A stretch of 64,000 bases of DNA, taken from the NCBI GenBank assembly GCA_016788045.1, contig JAEUTG010000058.1:1-64000 (forward strand), written 5' to 3'. Below, piece by piece: positions 1 through 9,300 of the stretch. The translations under genes were made by a program, and so were the position numbers. Under the pieces are notes generated by a model, which did no database searches, had not been told where the DNA came from, and worked only from the letters and a program-made list of their open reading frames with translations. Within the stretch, counting starts at the first letter, position 1. Each line of letters opens with the position of its first letter. This stretch comes from Bacteroidales bacterium. GTDB taxonomy: Bacteria > Bacteroidota > Bacteroidia > Bacteroidales > Lentimicrobiaceae.

Positions 1-32
1 ATGCCCACTGTGGGTGGTTTGTTGTCTTCATA

Positions 33-60
33 TAATACGTGGCTACGTATTACAAAGATA
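33..60 (-). promoter_or_regulatory. Leftward promoter with inverted repeat at its start site
   Basis: On the minus strand positions 60-53 read TATCTTTG, a perfect match to the Bacteroidota -7 element TAnnTTTG. A TTG lies at 84-82, about 20 nt upstream, where the -33 element is expected. The 8-bp perfect inverted repeat TAATACGT-GGCT-ACGTATTA (33-40/45-52) covers the likely start site and could be an operator or a 5' hairpin. The gene it would serve lies left of the window. Confidence 0.5.
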
Positions 61-129
61 AAACGAAAACCCGCCCCGTGTCAAGGGTTTCAGCGAGAAC
101 TTATCAACTAATACGTGTTAATTTCCAGG

Positions 130-756
130 TTAGAGATTAACCTGAAGACAAATTGAAGAAGATTGGTGAAAAGCATCAAATCCATATATAGGTTCTAAAT
201 TGGGGAATGATGATCTCAGTTCAAATATTCCTTCAATAAAATCGATGGTAAATCCATTCATTGATAGAGTATGAAAGAAATATCTTTTTCTATAACCTGA
301 TAATTCTCCAATTATCTCTAAATCAACTGAATCAATAAATTGCAACTGGAATGTTGAATCTCCAAATTCGTTATATTGAAAAGCTGGCAGATTAACTGTA
401 TCACCCACTTGGACAGAAAGGTCATACCCAAGTTTTTCTACTGTTTCGCCAAGGTAATGCCTGATAAACCATATCTTCTTCTCTTCTACATTTTGCCGCA
501 TAAAGCAATGAAGGGTGCTAATGGTATCGTATATAGTTGGAAAATCATCGAGCCGGTAGATTTTCTTATAATTCAGATTATCAATGGTAGTATCTCCATT
601 CACTGTGTAAACAATATCATTGTACTCCCATGCATTAAAATCAAACTCGAGTACTGTCCAGTAAGCATTTTCTTCAGGCAAAGGAAAGTAAGTTTGCGCA
701 TGGCTGATAACAGGAAAAAAAAGAATTATTGCAAGTGTGTAGATTAGGTTTTTCAT
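130..756 (-). CDS. Secreted hypothetical protein
   Basis: A 208-residue protein of unknown function. Residues 1-20 form a clear signal peptide with a likely cut after SHA before QT, so it is exported to the periplasm or cell surface. The rest is rich in aromatic and acidic residues, with no membrane segment and no catalytic motif I recognise. The composition and the ending resemble Bacteroidota secreted proteins that often carry a type IX secretion C-terminal domain, but here the protein stops without such a domain. It stands alone, with no gene within 500 nt upstream, and no TAnnTTTG promoter was seen before it. Codon use and AT content (visibly more AT-rich than the neighbouring gdhA) could point to a more mobile, accessory gene. 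The reading frame is confident; the function is unknown. Confidence 0.8.
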   Translation of the reverse strand: MKNLIYTLAIILFFPVISHAQTYFPLPEENAYWTVLEFDFNAWEYNDIVYTVNGDTTIDNLNYKKIYRLDDFPTIYDTISTLHCFMRQNVEEKKIWFIRHYLGETVEKLGYDLSVQVGDTVNLPAFQYNEFGDSTFQLQFIDSVDLEIIGELSGYRKRYFFHTLSMNGFTIDFIEGIFELRSSFPNLEPIYGFDAFHQSSSICLQVNL

Positions 757-1059
757 TTTCGTTCTCTTTTAATGCTATTGATAAATTCGGTTCTTTATAA
801 AAGTGAATGGGTAAATTGACGCAATTATACAATTTGAACCAACTGAGAAAATCTGATTGAAAAAGACAGAGAGTTCATTAAACCAATATGTTACATAATT
901 GTAATATATTAAAAGTAAAATATTTTTACTAAATCAAACGCATTACAAATCCAGGAAACAAATATAAAAATATCAACTTGGATAGTGTGTTAAATTATTA
1001 TTGTTTTCTTTAATGTGTTGTGCGGTTAAGAACTTAACTAATTGAATGCCAAGCAGAGC
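757..1059. other. AT-rich intergenic stretch, nothing recognised
   Basis: About 300 nt between the secreted hypothetical protein and the hairpin cluster before gdhA. It is strongly AT-rich with short poly-A and poly-T runs. I see no convincing open frame, tRNA or consensus promoter in it. Confidence 0.5.
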
Positions 1060-1142
1060 GGAGTCGAAGCCATATTTCGACTCCACCTGCCTGTTTGAAC
1101 AGGTGTACAGGCCTGCTTTTATGCTTGAGGCAACAAGCAGGC
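1060..1142. repeat. Cluster of three intergenic hairpins
   Basis: Three successive perfect inverted repeats: 1060-1068/1076-1084 (9-bp arms, GGAGTCGAA), 1090-1095/1098-1103 (CCTGTT/AACAGG) and 1111-1118/1135-1142 (GCCTGCTT/AAGCAGGC). The word CCTGCCTGT and the GCCTG/CAGGC arms recur at 27222-27276 in another intergenic gap, which suggests a dispersed REP-like palindromic element. Not followed by a T-run, so not an ordinary terminator. Confidence 0.5.
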
Positions 1143-1251
1143 AAGCTCAATATGACTCAGTGTGAGTATTATAGCAATTCAACCGCACAACAGGTTATTT
1201 TCTTTAATGATTCTGAAAGTGATGTAGCAGGCTGTTATCGTGAGGGCAAGC

Positions 1252-1277
1252 AAAAAAGCCCCGGAAAAATCCGGGGC
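1252..1277 (-). terminator. Intrinsic terminator of gdhA
   Basis: GCCCCGG (1258-1264) pairs with CCGGGGC (1271-1277) around a 6-nt loop. On the minus strand the stem is followed by six T (plus-strand A-run 1252-1257). It lies 35 nt past the gdhA stop. Confidence 0.9.
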
Positions 1278-1311
1278 CCTGGTTATCCAACATAATCGTA
1301 TGTTGTCTGTT

Positions 1312-2649
1312 TTAAAGTATTCCCTGGTCGAGCATTGCGTTGGCAACTTTCAGGAAACCGGCAACATTGGCGCCTTTTACATAGTTAACATAGCCATCAG
1401 CCTGTGTTCCGTATTTAACACACTGCTCATGGATGTTTTTCATAATCTGGTGCAGACGCATATCCACTTCTTCGGTTGACCAGTTGAGCTTCATTGAGTT
1501 CTGCGACATTTCGAGGCCTGAAGTGGCAACACCACCGGCATTGACGGCTTTACCCGGAGCAAACATCACTTTATGTTCCTGGAAGGTTTCAATGGCTTCA
1601 GGAGTTGAAGGCATATTGGCACCTTCAGCAACACACATAACGCCATTGCTTACCAGTTTTTCAGCATCTTCTTTGCCCAACTCATTCTGGGTAGCACAGG
1701 GAAGAGCAACATCACATTTTACTTCCCATGGGCGTTTGCCCTGATGGAACTGAGCATTGGGGAATTCATAGGAATAAGGCTTAACAATATCCTGATTTGA
1801 TGCCCGCAGTTCGAGCAGGTAATTGATCTTCTCGCCGGAAATTCCGTCGGGATCATAGATGTACCCGTCAGGTCCTGAGATGGTAACTACCTTACCACCA
1901 AGTTCATTTACTTTAAGGGCTGCACCCCAGGCTACATTGCCAAAACCGCTGATGGCAACGACTTTGCCTTTAAAATCCTGACCTTTGGTCTTGAGCATTT
2001 CCTGAGCAAAATAGACTGCACCAAATCCGGTAGCTTCCGGTCTGATCAGACTTCCGCCCCAGTTGATGCCTTTTCCGGTAAGAACACCGGTATGTTCACG
2101 GGCGAGTTTCTTGTACATTCCATACATGAAACCAATCTCACGACCACCTACACCGATGTCACCAGCGGGTACGTCTGTTTCAGGACCGATGAGCTTCCAG
2201 AGCTCAAGCATAAAAGACTGGCAGAATCGCATGATTTCTGCATTCGATTTTCCTTTGGGATCAAAATCACTTCCGCCTTTACCACCACCCATGGGCAGGG
2301 TAGTCAGACTGTTCTTGAAAATCTGCTCGAATCCGAGAAATTTAAGAATGCTGAGGTTTACACTGGGGTGGAAACGAAGTCCGCCTTTGTAAGGGCCGAT
2401 GGCGTTGTTGAACTGTACCCTGTAACCTAAGTTTACGTTAACTTTACCATTGTCGTCAACCCAGGGAACTTTGAACGTTAAAATCCGGTCGGGCTCAACG
2501 ATGCGTTCTATGATGCCGGCCGATTCAAACTGAGGATTCTCATTGTAGATGGTCTCAATGGATTCCAGAACTTCGCGTACTGCCTGTAAGTACTCTGCTT
2601 CACCCGGATGTTTCTTCTCCAGGTCGGTCATGATTTTTTCCAGATTCAT
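1312..2649 (-). CDS. gdhA: NADP-specific glutamate dehydrogenase
   Basis: Converts 2-oxoglutarate and ammonium to L-glutamate with NADPH in the cytoplasm, the main ammonium assimilation step in many anaerobic Bacteroidota. At 445 residues it has the normal length of the hexameric bacterial enzyme. The substrate domain carries PYKGGLRFHP (about 87-96), the catalytic lysine K124 in GGGKGGSDFDP and the catalytic aspartate D164 in VPAGDIGVGGREIG. The Rossmann domain begins near GFGNVAWG (about 236). The coenzyme loop reads SGPDGYIYD, as in NADP-dependent members. It is monocistronic, with its own -7 element about 65 nt upstream and a strong terminator downstream. A LacI/PurR-like palindrome lies about 225 nt upstream at 2875-2886. 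Confidence 0.97.
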   Translation of the reverse strand: MNLEKIMTDLEKKHPGEAEYLQAVREVLESIETIYNENPQFESAGIIERIVEPDRILTFKVPWVDDNGKVNVNLGYRVQFNNAIGPYKGGLRFHPSVNLSILKFLGFEQIFKNSLTTLPMGGGKGGSDFDPKGKSNAEIMRFCQSFMLELWKLIGPETDVPAGDIGVGGREIGFMYGMYKKLAREHTGVLTGKGINWGGSLIRPEATGFGAVYFAQEMLKTKGQDFKGKVVAISGFGNVAWGAALKVNELGGKVVTISGPDGYIYDPDGISGEKINYLLELRASNQDIVKPYSYEFPNAQFHQGKRPWEVKCDVALPCATQNELGKEDAEKLVSNGVMCVAEGANMPSTPEAIETFQEHKVMFAPGKAVNAGGVATSGLEMSQNSMKLNWSTEEVDMRLHQIMKNIHEQCVKYGTQADGYVNYVKGANVAGFLKVANAMLDQGIL

Positions 2650-2714
2650 CTTGCAGATGTTTTAGGATGATTAATTTATGTGAATTTTGTAACAGTGTTA
2701 ACTAAATAACAGTG

Positions 2715-2722
2715 CAAATTTA
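2715..2722 (-). promoter_or_regulatory. gdhA promoter -7 element
   Basis: TAAATTTG on the minus strand matches the Bacteroidota consensus TAnnTTTG. The predicted start would give a leader of about 60 nt before gdhA. Confidence 0.6.
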
Positions 2723-2874
2723 TGCGATAAAAAATGTAATTTCCAAATTAAACAAAACTTATTTTAGTGTTTGAAAGCAATCTGTCAGATTCTGCTAATA
2801 ATTTATTTATCAGCTACTTTAGAATGTTTCTAAACACCGGGTAAGTGTAAGTAGGGTTTAAAGAACACATTTTC

Positions 2875-2886
2875 GCAAACGTTTGC
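2875..2886. promoter_or_regulatory. LacI/PurR-like palindrome
   Basis: GCAAACGTTTGC is a perfect 12-bp palindrome equal to the core of the E. coli PurR operator and typical of LacI-family operators. It sits in the gap between the MORN lipoprotein (which ends at 2903) and gdhA (which starts at 2649). No LacI-family gene is present in the window. Confidence 0.35.
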
Positions 2887-2902
2887 AAATAAACAACTTT
2901 TT

Positions 2903-3556
2903 TTAATATTCCATCCTGCTGATTTCTACATCATTCCTGTAAATAATTTCCCTGATTAGTTTTCCGCTTTCATCGTATTCCTTTTCGGTTCCGTTACGCA
3001 TATTCTTCTCAAACGGGATTTCGCGCCAGCGCCTGCCATTCAGGTGAAATGCCCGCTGAATGCCTTTCCCCTTATCGAAAACAGCATCACCCACCTTGAA
3101 CCCGAACTCATTGAACCAACCCCAGTTGCCATCAAACATACCCATGTTATAATAGCCTTCGATCTTAAGCATGCCATTTTCATGATATAGCCTGTATGGC
3201 CCGTTCAGCGTATCGTTTTTATAGGTCCTCTCTTCAGTTTTTATCCCGGTAGCAGTCCAGATGGTTTCCTGCCCGTTTTTCAATCCATTCAGATAATTTG
3301 CCACAGATTCTTTGCTGCCATTCTGATACCACCGGGTTGACCTCCCGTTCAGCACACCTCCGCGGTACTCAGCCTCCAGTTGCTTTTTGCCATTTTCGTA
3401 ATACCATGTATTCAGACCATGCTGTTTTTTGCCTTTAAAATTTTGTACTGACTTCAGGTTACCGTTGGGATACTTCTCCGTTTTTTCCCGCTGGCAGGCG
3501 CTTGATGCCAGTAATACTACCAGCAATAATGTAATGAAACCTGTATTTAACTTCAT
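2903..3556 (-). CDS. MORN-2 repeat lipoprotein
   Basis: A 217-residue lipoprotein: residues 1-21 form a signal peptide ending in the lipobox LASSAC, with the lipidated cysteine at about residue 21. The mature part is a string of MORN-2 type repeats of about 22 residues (NGNLK, ENGKKQLEAEY, NGSKESVANY, ENGMLKIEGYY, ESGKLIREIIY), each containing a YxNG or similar turn. Databases often label such proteins 'YwqK family antitoxin' from similarity alone, but no toxin gene is adjacent and I would not accept that function. Likely a periplasmic or surface-exposed structural or binding protein. It lies 30 nt after the GT39-like gene and is probably co-transcribed with it and rlmB. Confidence 0.85.
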   Translation of the reverse strand: MKLNTGFITLLLVVLLASSACQREKTEKYPNGNLKSVQNFKGKKQHGLNTWYYENGKKQLEAEYRGGVLNGRSTRWYQNGSKESVANYLNGLKNGQETIWTATGIKTEERTYKNDTLNGPYRLYHENGMLKIEGYYNMGMFDGNWGWFNEFGFKVGDAVFDKGKGIQRAFHLNGRRWREIPFEKNMRNGTEKEYDESGKLIREIIYRNDVEISRMEY

Positions 3557-3586
3557 GAAAGGTCGCGATGGTTAAATTAATTGATC

Positions 3587-5446
3587 TTATTCACTTGAAA
3601 CCCTGAGGTTTCTGGCGACAAATGATGCCTTCCGGGGATTCCAGAGGTACACCTTCAGCTGACTGCTGCTCAGGATTTCCTCGCCCGGGCTTACGGTAAG
3701 ACGCACTTTGCTCCAGTGGCCTGGCTTACAGAAAAGCTCCATTCTGGAACCCTGCCACAGCAAGGTTTCGCCCTGTTCGTTCTTAAAATCAAAAACCAGT
3801 AACGCACCTGCAGGAATCGTATCCGCATATACTTCAACGGACGCGACCAGGCTGGCTTTCCCTGCTATCCTGCCGGATGGAACAGGGCCGCTGTATCCGG
3901 GGCTGAATTCGGTGCTGCTCATGTCAAACTCACTGGCGGTAAGATCTATCCGCAAAGTGGTGTCGGCGGTACTCATCTGTTTGCTGCTACCTTCCCGGGC
4001 ATAAAGGGTCGCTGCGGAGAGCCCTTCGAAATCAACCTTCTCAATTATATATGGAAACCGTGCCCTGATCAGATCTTCTGTTTCTGCGGGTACCATTTTG
4101 GTCCATGCATACATAAAATATGGCGTGGAAGCAGTATCCAGAATACGGGCGAGGGTGTCGAGCTGCAAACCTCCCCTGTTTTCATACTGAGCAAAGCTTG
4201 TTATCCCTCCCGGTGTCTGCGCTGAATAGAAATTGATGTACCATGGATTGTTGACACTGATCGCCCGGGTAATATTATTTTCACCATACTGCCGGTTCCA
4301 TTGATCGATCAGGATCGCTGTTTTTTTGAATTCACCGAAATGTTGTTTCCTGTAATAATGATTCACCCCGATGGTGTGTGCCGGGCCGGCGACCAATATA
4401 ACCAGGATGAGAACTGCAGCAGGCCGGGAAGGGAGATTCGCGGTAAATGAAAACAGGAATGCAACCAGAAACGGAAAGGAAAATATCAGCACGCTGTGCT
4501 GAAGCACCGGGTTTACCATCCTTGAATAGAAGAAACCGATAAGAAAGGGAAGGAAGAAGAATAGCACTGCGAAAAGATGATACCGCGAAAAAGATGCTTT
4601 CCTGTAAGAGTAGAACAAACTGGTCAGAAGAACAGCGATGGCGAAGGATACCAGCAGCACTGAATCATTGAATATATAAAGGATATGCTTCAGGAGCCAG
4701 TTGTTCTCCGGTTTTGCCAGCCACAGGCCAACACCGCCGATGCCAAGATGGTTGAGGGTGATGTAGATATGGGGTGAAAAAAGCAGGGCTGCCCCAAGTC
4801 CTGCTCCAAGGTAATAGGGAGCTGATTTCCGGGTCAGGTAAAAAAGTCCTGTAATGCCGGCTATGAGTGCCAGAAGAAAGCAGAAATAATGGGTATACAT
4901 GCAAGCGGCAGCGCTCAGCGCATAGGCAACCGCCAGTGAAGCCCGTGGCTTTTCATCAAAGAGCAGACGGGTCCAGTAATGGGTCATCATCATGGCAAAC
5001 AGCAATCCGGCGCCGTAAGGACGGGCGATCTGGCTGTAAACCAGCGGAAATTCGAGAAAAGCCATAAAAACACCGGTAAGCAGTCCGCTGGTTTTCCCGA
5101 ACCATTGGCCGAACACCCTGATCGCAAAATAAACAGCCCCGACACCAGCCAGAGCAAAGGGAAACCTGACCGCCCATTCGCCCATGCCAAACAGTTTTAC
5201 CCAATAGTACAGGAACACCTGAATCCCGCCAGGATGTCCGTCAACATAGAAACCACCGGATACAAGATCGCTGAATGAGTCAAATCTGACACGAATCAGC
5301 GCACTCAGCTCATCGTTTGAATACGAAAATCCAAGTCCTGAAATGCGCATGAGCAATGCCATGAAAAGAATCAGCATGACAAAGCCCTGATACTGATGAT
5401 CAGGATTGTTGAGAAAATTGTTCAGAAATCTGCTCTTGACCTTCAT
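3587..5446 (-). CDS. GT39-like membrane glycosyltransferase
   Basis: A 619-residue integral membrane protein that looks like a GT-C fold transferase of the PMT_2/GT39 (ArnT-like) group. It would move a sugar from a polyprenyl-phosphate carrier to a lipid or protein on the outer face of the inner membrane. After a short basic N-terminus come about 10-12 hydrophobic segments up to about residue 380. The first periplasmic loop holds NDELSA (about residue 44), the expected position of the catalytic acidic residue, and DGHPGG (about 69) follows. The last 240 residues are soluble and end in a beta-rich domain. Acceptor and sugar cannot be told from the sequence. It sits 34 nt after rlmB and 30 nt before the MORN lipoprotein, in one transcription unit. 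Confidence 0.85.
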   Translation of the reverse strand: MKVKSRFLNNFLNNPDHQYQGFVMLILFMALLMRISGLGFSYSNDELSALIRVRFDSFSDLVSGGFYVDGHPGGIQVFLYYWVKLFGMGEWAVRFPFALAGVGAVYFAIRVFGQWFGKTSGLLTGVFMAFLEFPLVYSQIARPYGAGLLFAMMMTHYWTRLLFDEKPRASLAVAYALSAAACMYTHYFCFLLALIAGITGLFYLTRKSAPYYLGAGLGAALLFSPHIYITLNHLGIGGVGLWLAKPENNWLLKHILYIFNDSVLLVSFAIAVLLTSLFYSYRKASFSRYHLFAVLFFFLPFLIGFFYSRMVNPVLQHSVLIFSFPFLVAFLFSFTANLPSRPAAVLILVILVAGPAHTIGVNHYYRKQHFGEFKKTAILIDQWNRQYGENNITRAISVNNPWYINFYSAQTPGGITSFAQYENRGGLQLDTLARILDTASTPYFMYAWTKMVPAETEDLIRARFPYIIEKVDFEGLSAATLYAREGSSKQMSTADTTLRIDLTASEFDMSSTEFSPGYSGPVPSGRIAGKASLVASVEVYADTIPAGALLVFDFKNEQGETLLWQGSRMELFCKPGHWSKVRLTVSPGEEILSSSQLKVYLWNPRKASFVARNLRVSSE

Positions 5447-5480
5447 TAACCTCAGACAGCGATGTGGAACGAAAGATTGG

Positions 5481-6215
5481 TTATGCCTGTTGTCTCACGG
5501 CTTCAAACAGAACAATGCCTGAAGCAACCGAAACATTGAGTGATTCTATACTCCCACGCATGGGGATTCTGAGAATCTCATCGCAGCGACGGAGATATTC
5601 CCCCGAAACGCCATCTTCTTCCGAACCCATGATGATGGCCAGCGGTCCGGTCAGATCGGCTTCATAGAAGTTTTTGTGTCCTTTTTCAGAGGCGGCTACA
5701 ATCCTCAGCCCGCTCTCTTTCAGATAGTCAATGGCATGTTTAAGATTCTGGCTTCGGTGAACCGGCAAAACGGAAAGTGCTCCTGCTGAAGATTTCAGGG
5801 CATCCGCATTCACCGGGGCACCCCCTTTTTCAGGGATGATCAGCCCATGAGCACCGGCACAGGCTGCAGTGCGGGCAATGGCTCCCATATTGCGGACATC
5901 GGTCACCCGGTCGAGAATCACAAAAAGCGGTGTTTCACCCTTTTCATAAACCGAGAGCAGAAGATTTTCAATCGGCTGAAATTCAATGGGTGAAATAAAA
6001 CAAACAACGCCCTGATGGTTTCCGCGGACTATGCGGTTGAGTTTCTCAACAGGTACATACTGCCACGGAATTGCATGTTCCTGAAGAACTTTACGCAGTT
6101 CGGGCACCAGCTCACCTTTCAGACCCTGCTGTATCATCACCTTGTCAATCACTTTGCCGGCTGTTACCGACTCAATCACCGGCCGCATCCCGTAAACCAG
6201 GCTGTTGTCTTTCAT
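5481..6215 (-). CDS. rlmB: 23S rRNA 2'-O-methyltransferase, RlmB/TrmH family
   Basis: SAM-dependent SPOUT methyltransferase that most likely methylates the ribose of G2251 in 23S rRNA. At 244 residues it has the normal RlmB length. The N-terminal substrate-binding domain (about 1-75) starts with YGMRPVIE. The SPOUT domain shows motif 1 RVTDVRNMGAIARTA (about 103-117, catalytic arginine and asparagine), motif 2 IMGSEEDGVS and motif 3 SLNVSVASGIVLFEA near the C-terminus, where the knotted SAM site lies. It is the first gene of a likely rlmB / GT39-like / MORN transcription unit, with a -7 element 27 nt upstream. An assignment to TrmH (tRNA Gm18) is possible but less likely because of the RlmB-type N-terminal domain. 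Confidence 0.93.
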   Translation of the reverse strand: MKDNSLVYGMRPVIESVTAGKVIDKVMIQQGLKGELVPELRKVLQEHAIPWQYVPVEKLNRIVRGNHQGVVCFISPIEFQPIENLLLSVYEKGETPLFVILDRVTDVRNMGAIARTAACAGAHGLIIPEKGGAPVNADALKSSAGALSVLPVHRSQNLKHAIDYLKESGLRIVAASEKGHKNFYEADLTGPLAIIMGSEEDGVSGEYLRRCDEILRIPMRGSIESLNVSVASGIVLFEAVRQQA

Positions 6216-6241
6216 CAGGAAAGATTTTTTGATGGAAAGTG

Positions 6242-6249
6242 CAAAGATA
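6242..6249 (-). promoter_or_regulatory. rlmB promoter -7 element
   Basis: TATCTTTG on the minus strand, a perfect TAnnTTTG match 27 nt before the rlmB start. No clear TTTG -33 box at the expected distance. Confidence 0.6.
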
Positions 6250-6285
6250 GACTATAGGGGCGAAACCCTGTTCATTGTTTTTCGG

Positions 6286-6317
6286 TTTGCAACAATGATT
6301 TCAGATCAGTACCTTTG
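6286..6317 (+). promoter_or_regulatory. Promoter of the AddA-like gene
   Basis: TTTG (6286-6289), then exactly 20 nt, then TACCTTTG (6310-6317). This is the best full match in the window to the Bacteroidota TTTG-N19/21-TAnnTTTG promoter. The leader to the start at 6396 is about 70 nt. Confidence 0.75.
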
Positions 6318-6395
6318 TTGAAGTCACCGGCTGTCTGGCCGGGTGTATGTATTGTTTTCAAATCGGTTCTGGTTTTGCATCTGTAGGGTGAGAGA

Positions 6396-9300
6396 ATGAA
6401 TAATTTCCAGGTATATAAGTCATCGGCAGGTTCCGGGAAAACCTATACACTTATCAGCGTTTACCTGGGTATCGTTCTCAGGGAGCCGGCGTCATTCCGT
6501 AACATTCTGGCAATCACCTTTACTAACAAGGCAGCCAATGAGATCAAAAGCCGGATCATTTCCAATCTGAAAATTATCTCAGCTGATAATCCGGCAGAAA
6601 TTCCGGTGAAATTCAATCATATGGTTGAGAGCCTGAAAACGGCCACAGGGCTTGAAACCGATGAACTGCGGAAAAGGGCTGCTACTGCGCTTTCGCTTAT
6701 ACTGCACAGCTACGGGGATTTTGCCGTTTCAACCATCGATAGTTTTATGCACCGGATTATCCGGGCATTTTCTTTTGATCTGAAACTCTCCATGAGTTTT
6801 GATGTTGAGATGGACAAGCAAATGCTCCAGTCAGAAGCTGTCGGAAGCCTGCTCTCCGATGTCGGCCGGAATGAATATGTTACCGGTATTCTCGTCAAAT
6901 TTGTTCAGGAGAGGGCGGAAGCTGACGAGAACTGGCAGATAGACAACGACCTTATTAAATTCAGCAACAACCTTTTTGATGAAGATGCTTTCGGCTTGCT
7001 TCCCCGCCTGAGCAGTTTTGATGCGGAAAAACTGGATGGTGTAAACAGCAAACTTAACCGCTTAATCACCGCATTTGAATCGGAATTAAAACTGCTTGCA
7101 GGAAAGGCGCTGGCCCTGATTCATGAAAATGGCCTTCAGCCGGAATGGTTTTCCCAGGGAAACCGTGGGATTTATGGTTTCTTTTCGAAGATAGCCGGTG
7201 GCGATACAGAAGCAGCCTTTTCTCCCAATAGTTATGTTGAAAAAACAATCACAGGAGGTGATTGGCTGAGCGCCAGGGGGAAAAAAGAGGCTGGAACAGC
7301 TCTACTACCTGCGCTTCAGGATGATCTTTCAGCTTTTTTTAACCAGATCAGAAACCTGGCAGAGGAAAAAGGGAGTAAGGTATTGATATATAATAATATA
7401 AGATCAAATCTCTATCCGTTGGCAGTGCTTGGAGAACTCAATCAGCGCCTTCAGGTGGTGAAGAAAGAAAGGAATGTCATCTCCATCGCCGAGTTTAACC
7501 GTATCATTGCCGGTATCGTATCCAATGAACCTGTTCCGTTTATCTACGAACGTACCGGGGAAAAGTTCAGGCATTACCTGATTGATGAGTTTCAGGACAC
7601 TTCTGTACTGCAATGGCATAACCTCTTGCCATTGCTTGAGAACTCCCTTTCGCACGACTACCGGAACATGATTGTGGGTGATGGCAAACAGGCCATCTAT
7701 CGCTTCAGGAACGGCGAAGTAGAACAGTTTGTGAAGTTGCCCGATGTGAACAATCCGGACAACAATCCACTGATCGGTCAGCGGGCACAGGTGCTCCGGA
7801 GAGAGTATCAGGAGCAGCAGCTGGATACAAATTTCAGGTCAGGAACAAAGGTAGTTGAGTTTAATAACCGGTTTTTCGACTTTGCTTCCGGTATTTTTGT
7901 TCCTGAATTTGAAGATGTTTACCGGGGAGGGTCGCAGAAGTCAGCTGCCCGCAACTCCGGAGGTTTTGTCAGCGTTGAGTTTCTCTCAGATGAAAATCGC
8001 ACAGATGCCGAAATCAACTGTGAGCGGGTGCTGCAGATCATCCATGATGTTATCGGGGCAGGATATCAGCACAATGATATAACAGTGCTGTGCCGGTCGA
8101 ACTCAAATGCTTCGGAAATTGCCGGTTTTCTGAATTCAAATGATGTAGGGGTTGTTTCTTCAGAGAGCCTCCTCCTGTCGAAATCACCGGAAGTCAATTT
8201 TCTGATAAACCTGCTTAAGGTGATTGCAGATGCTGACAATGGCATTGCGCGGATTGCAGTAGTCAATTACCTGCTCCGGCTTCAGCAGGACAGTTCAGCT
8301 GAAACCCATCGTATCTTTTCGGAAGTTAGCTCTGCGGAAGGCTTTTTCAGTTTTCTGGCTGATTCTGGTTTTGGTTTTACCCTCCGCGATTTTCGGGGGC
8401 TTTCCTTGTACGATACGGTTGAGGAGCTGATCAGGGTGTTTGATCTGCAGAAAAAGTCTCCTGTTTATCTTCAGTTCTTTCTGGATGAAGTGCTGAAGGT
8501 TACTTCCGGTCCCGGTGCGTCCCCTGCCGCATTTCTTGAATACTGGGAACAGCAGCGGCAGCGGATCTCGGTGGTACTGCCGCAATCTCCGGATGCGGTG
8601 CAGATTATGACCATTCATAAGTCCAAAGGGCTGGAGTTTCCGGTGGTGATTTATGCCTTTGCCGATGATGATGCCTCACGGCTCACCAAAAAAACTGCCT
8701 GGGTGGAGCTTGACGATCCGGATTTACCTGAACTTGGACCCGTTATGCTCAGGCTCGACAAAAAGCTTGAAAAGACAAAGTTTGCCGGGCTTTACCTCCG
8801 CGAATCCTCCAAATCGAGACTTGACCTCCTTAACCTGATTTATGTGGCTTTTACCAGGGCCTCTGAGAGGTTGTATATCCTGGCCGGAAAGCTACCGGAA
8901 AGCTCCGGTGCAGAACCAAAGTCAGTCACTGCATTGCTGGCCGCCTACCTTCACTCGATGGGCCTGTATCAAACAGAAAAGACAGTTTATATTTTCGGGG
9001 ATCCCGCCACAAATAAGGTGCCCGCGCCAGCAGTTGTTCATTCTGATGAATCGGGGCCCCTGTTTCACAGTGCTGACTGGCGCAGCAGGCTGATCTTTGC
9101 AGCCCGTGCTCCCGGTACCTGGCAGGCCGATGCCCCGGAACGCAGTCAGGCAAGAGGAAACCTCCTTCATCAGGCTTTGTCTTTTGTGGATTATCCGGAA
9201 AGGATACCCTGGGCTGTGAATAAGCTTATTCAGCATGGACTGATTGAAACGAGCGAAGCTGATGAGATCGCGGCCCTGCTCGGTACCATTGTGAATCATC

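Noticed and set aside
130..756. Type IX secretion C-terminal domain on the first gene
   Set aside because: The protein ends without such a domain and I could not recover one by a frame change in the 129 nt to its left.
2903..3556. Antitoxin role for the MORN-repeat lipoprotein
   Set aside because: The usual 'YwqK antitoxin' label rests on repeat similarity only; it is a lipoprotein and no toxin gene is adjacent.
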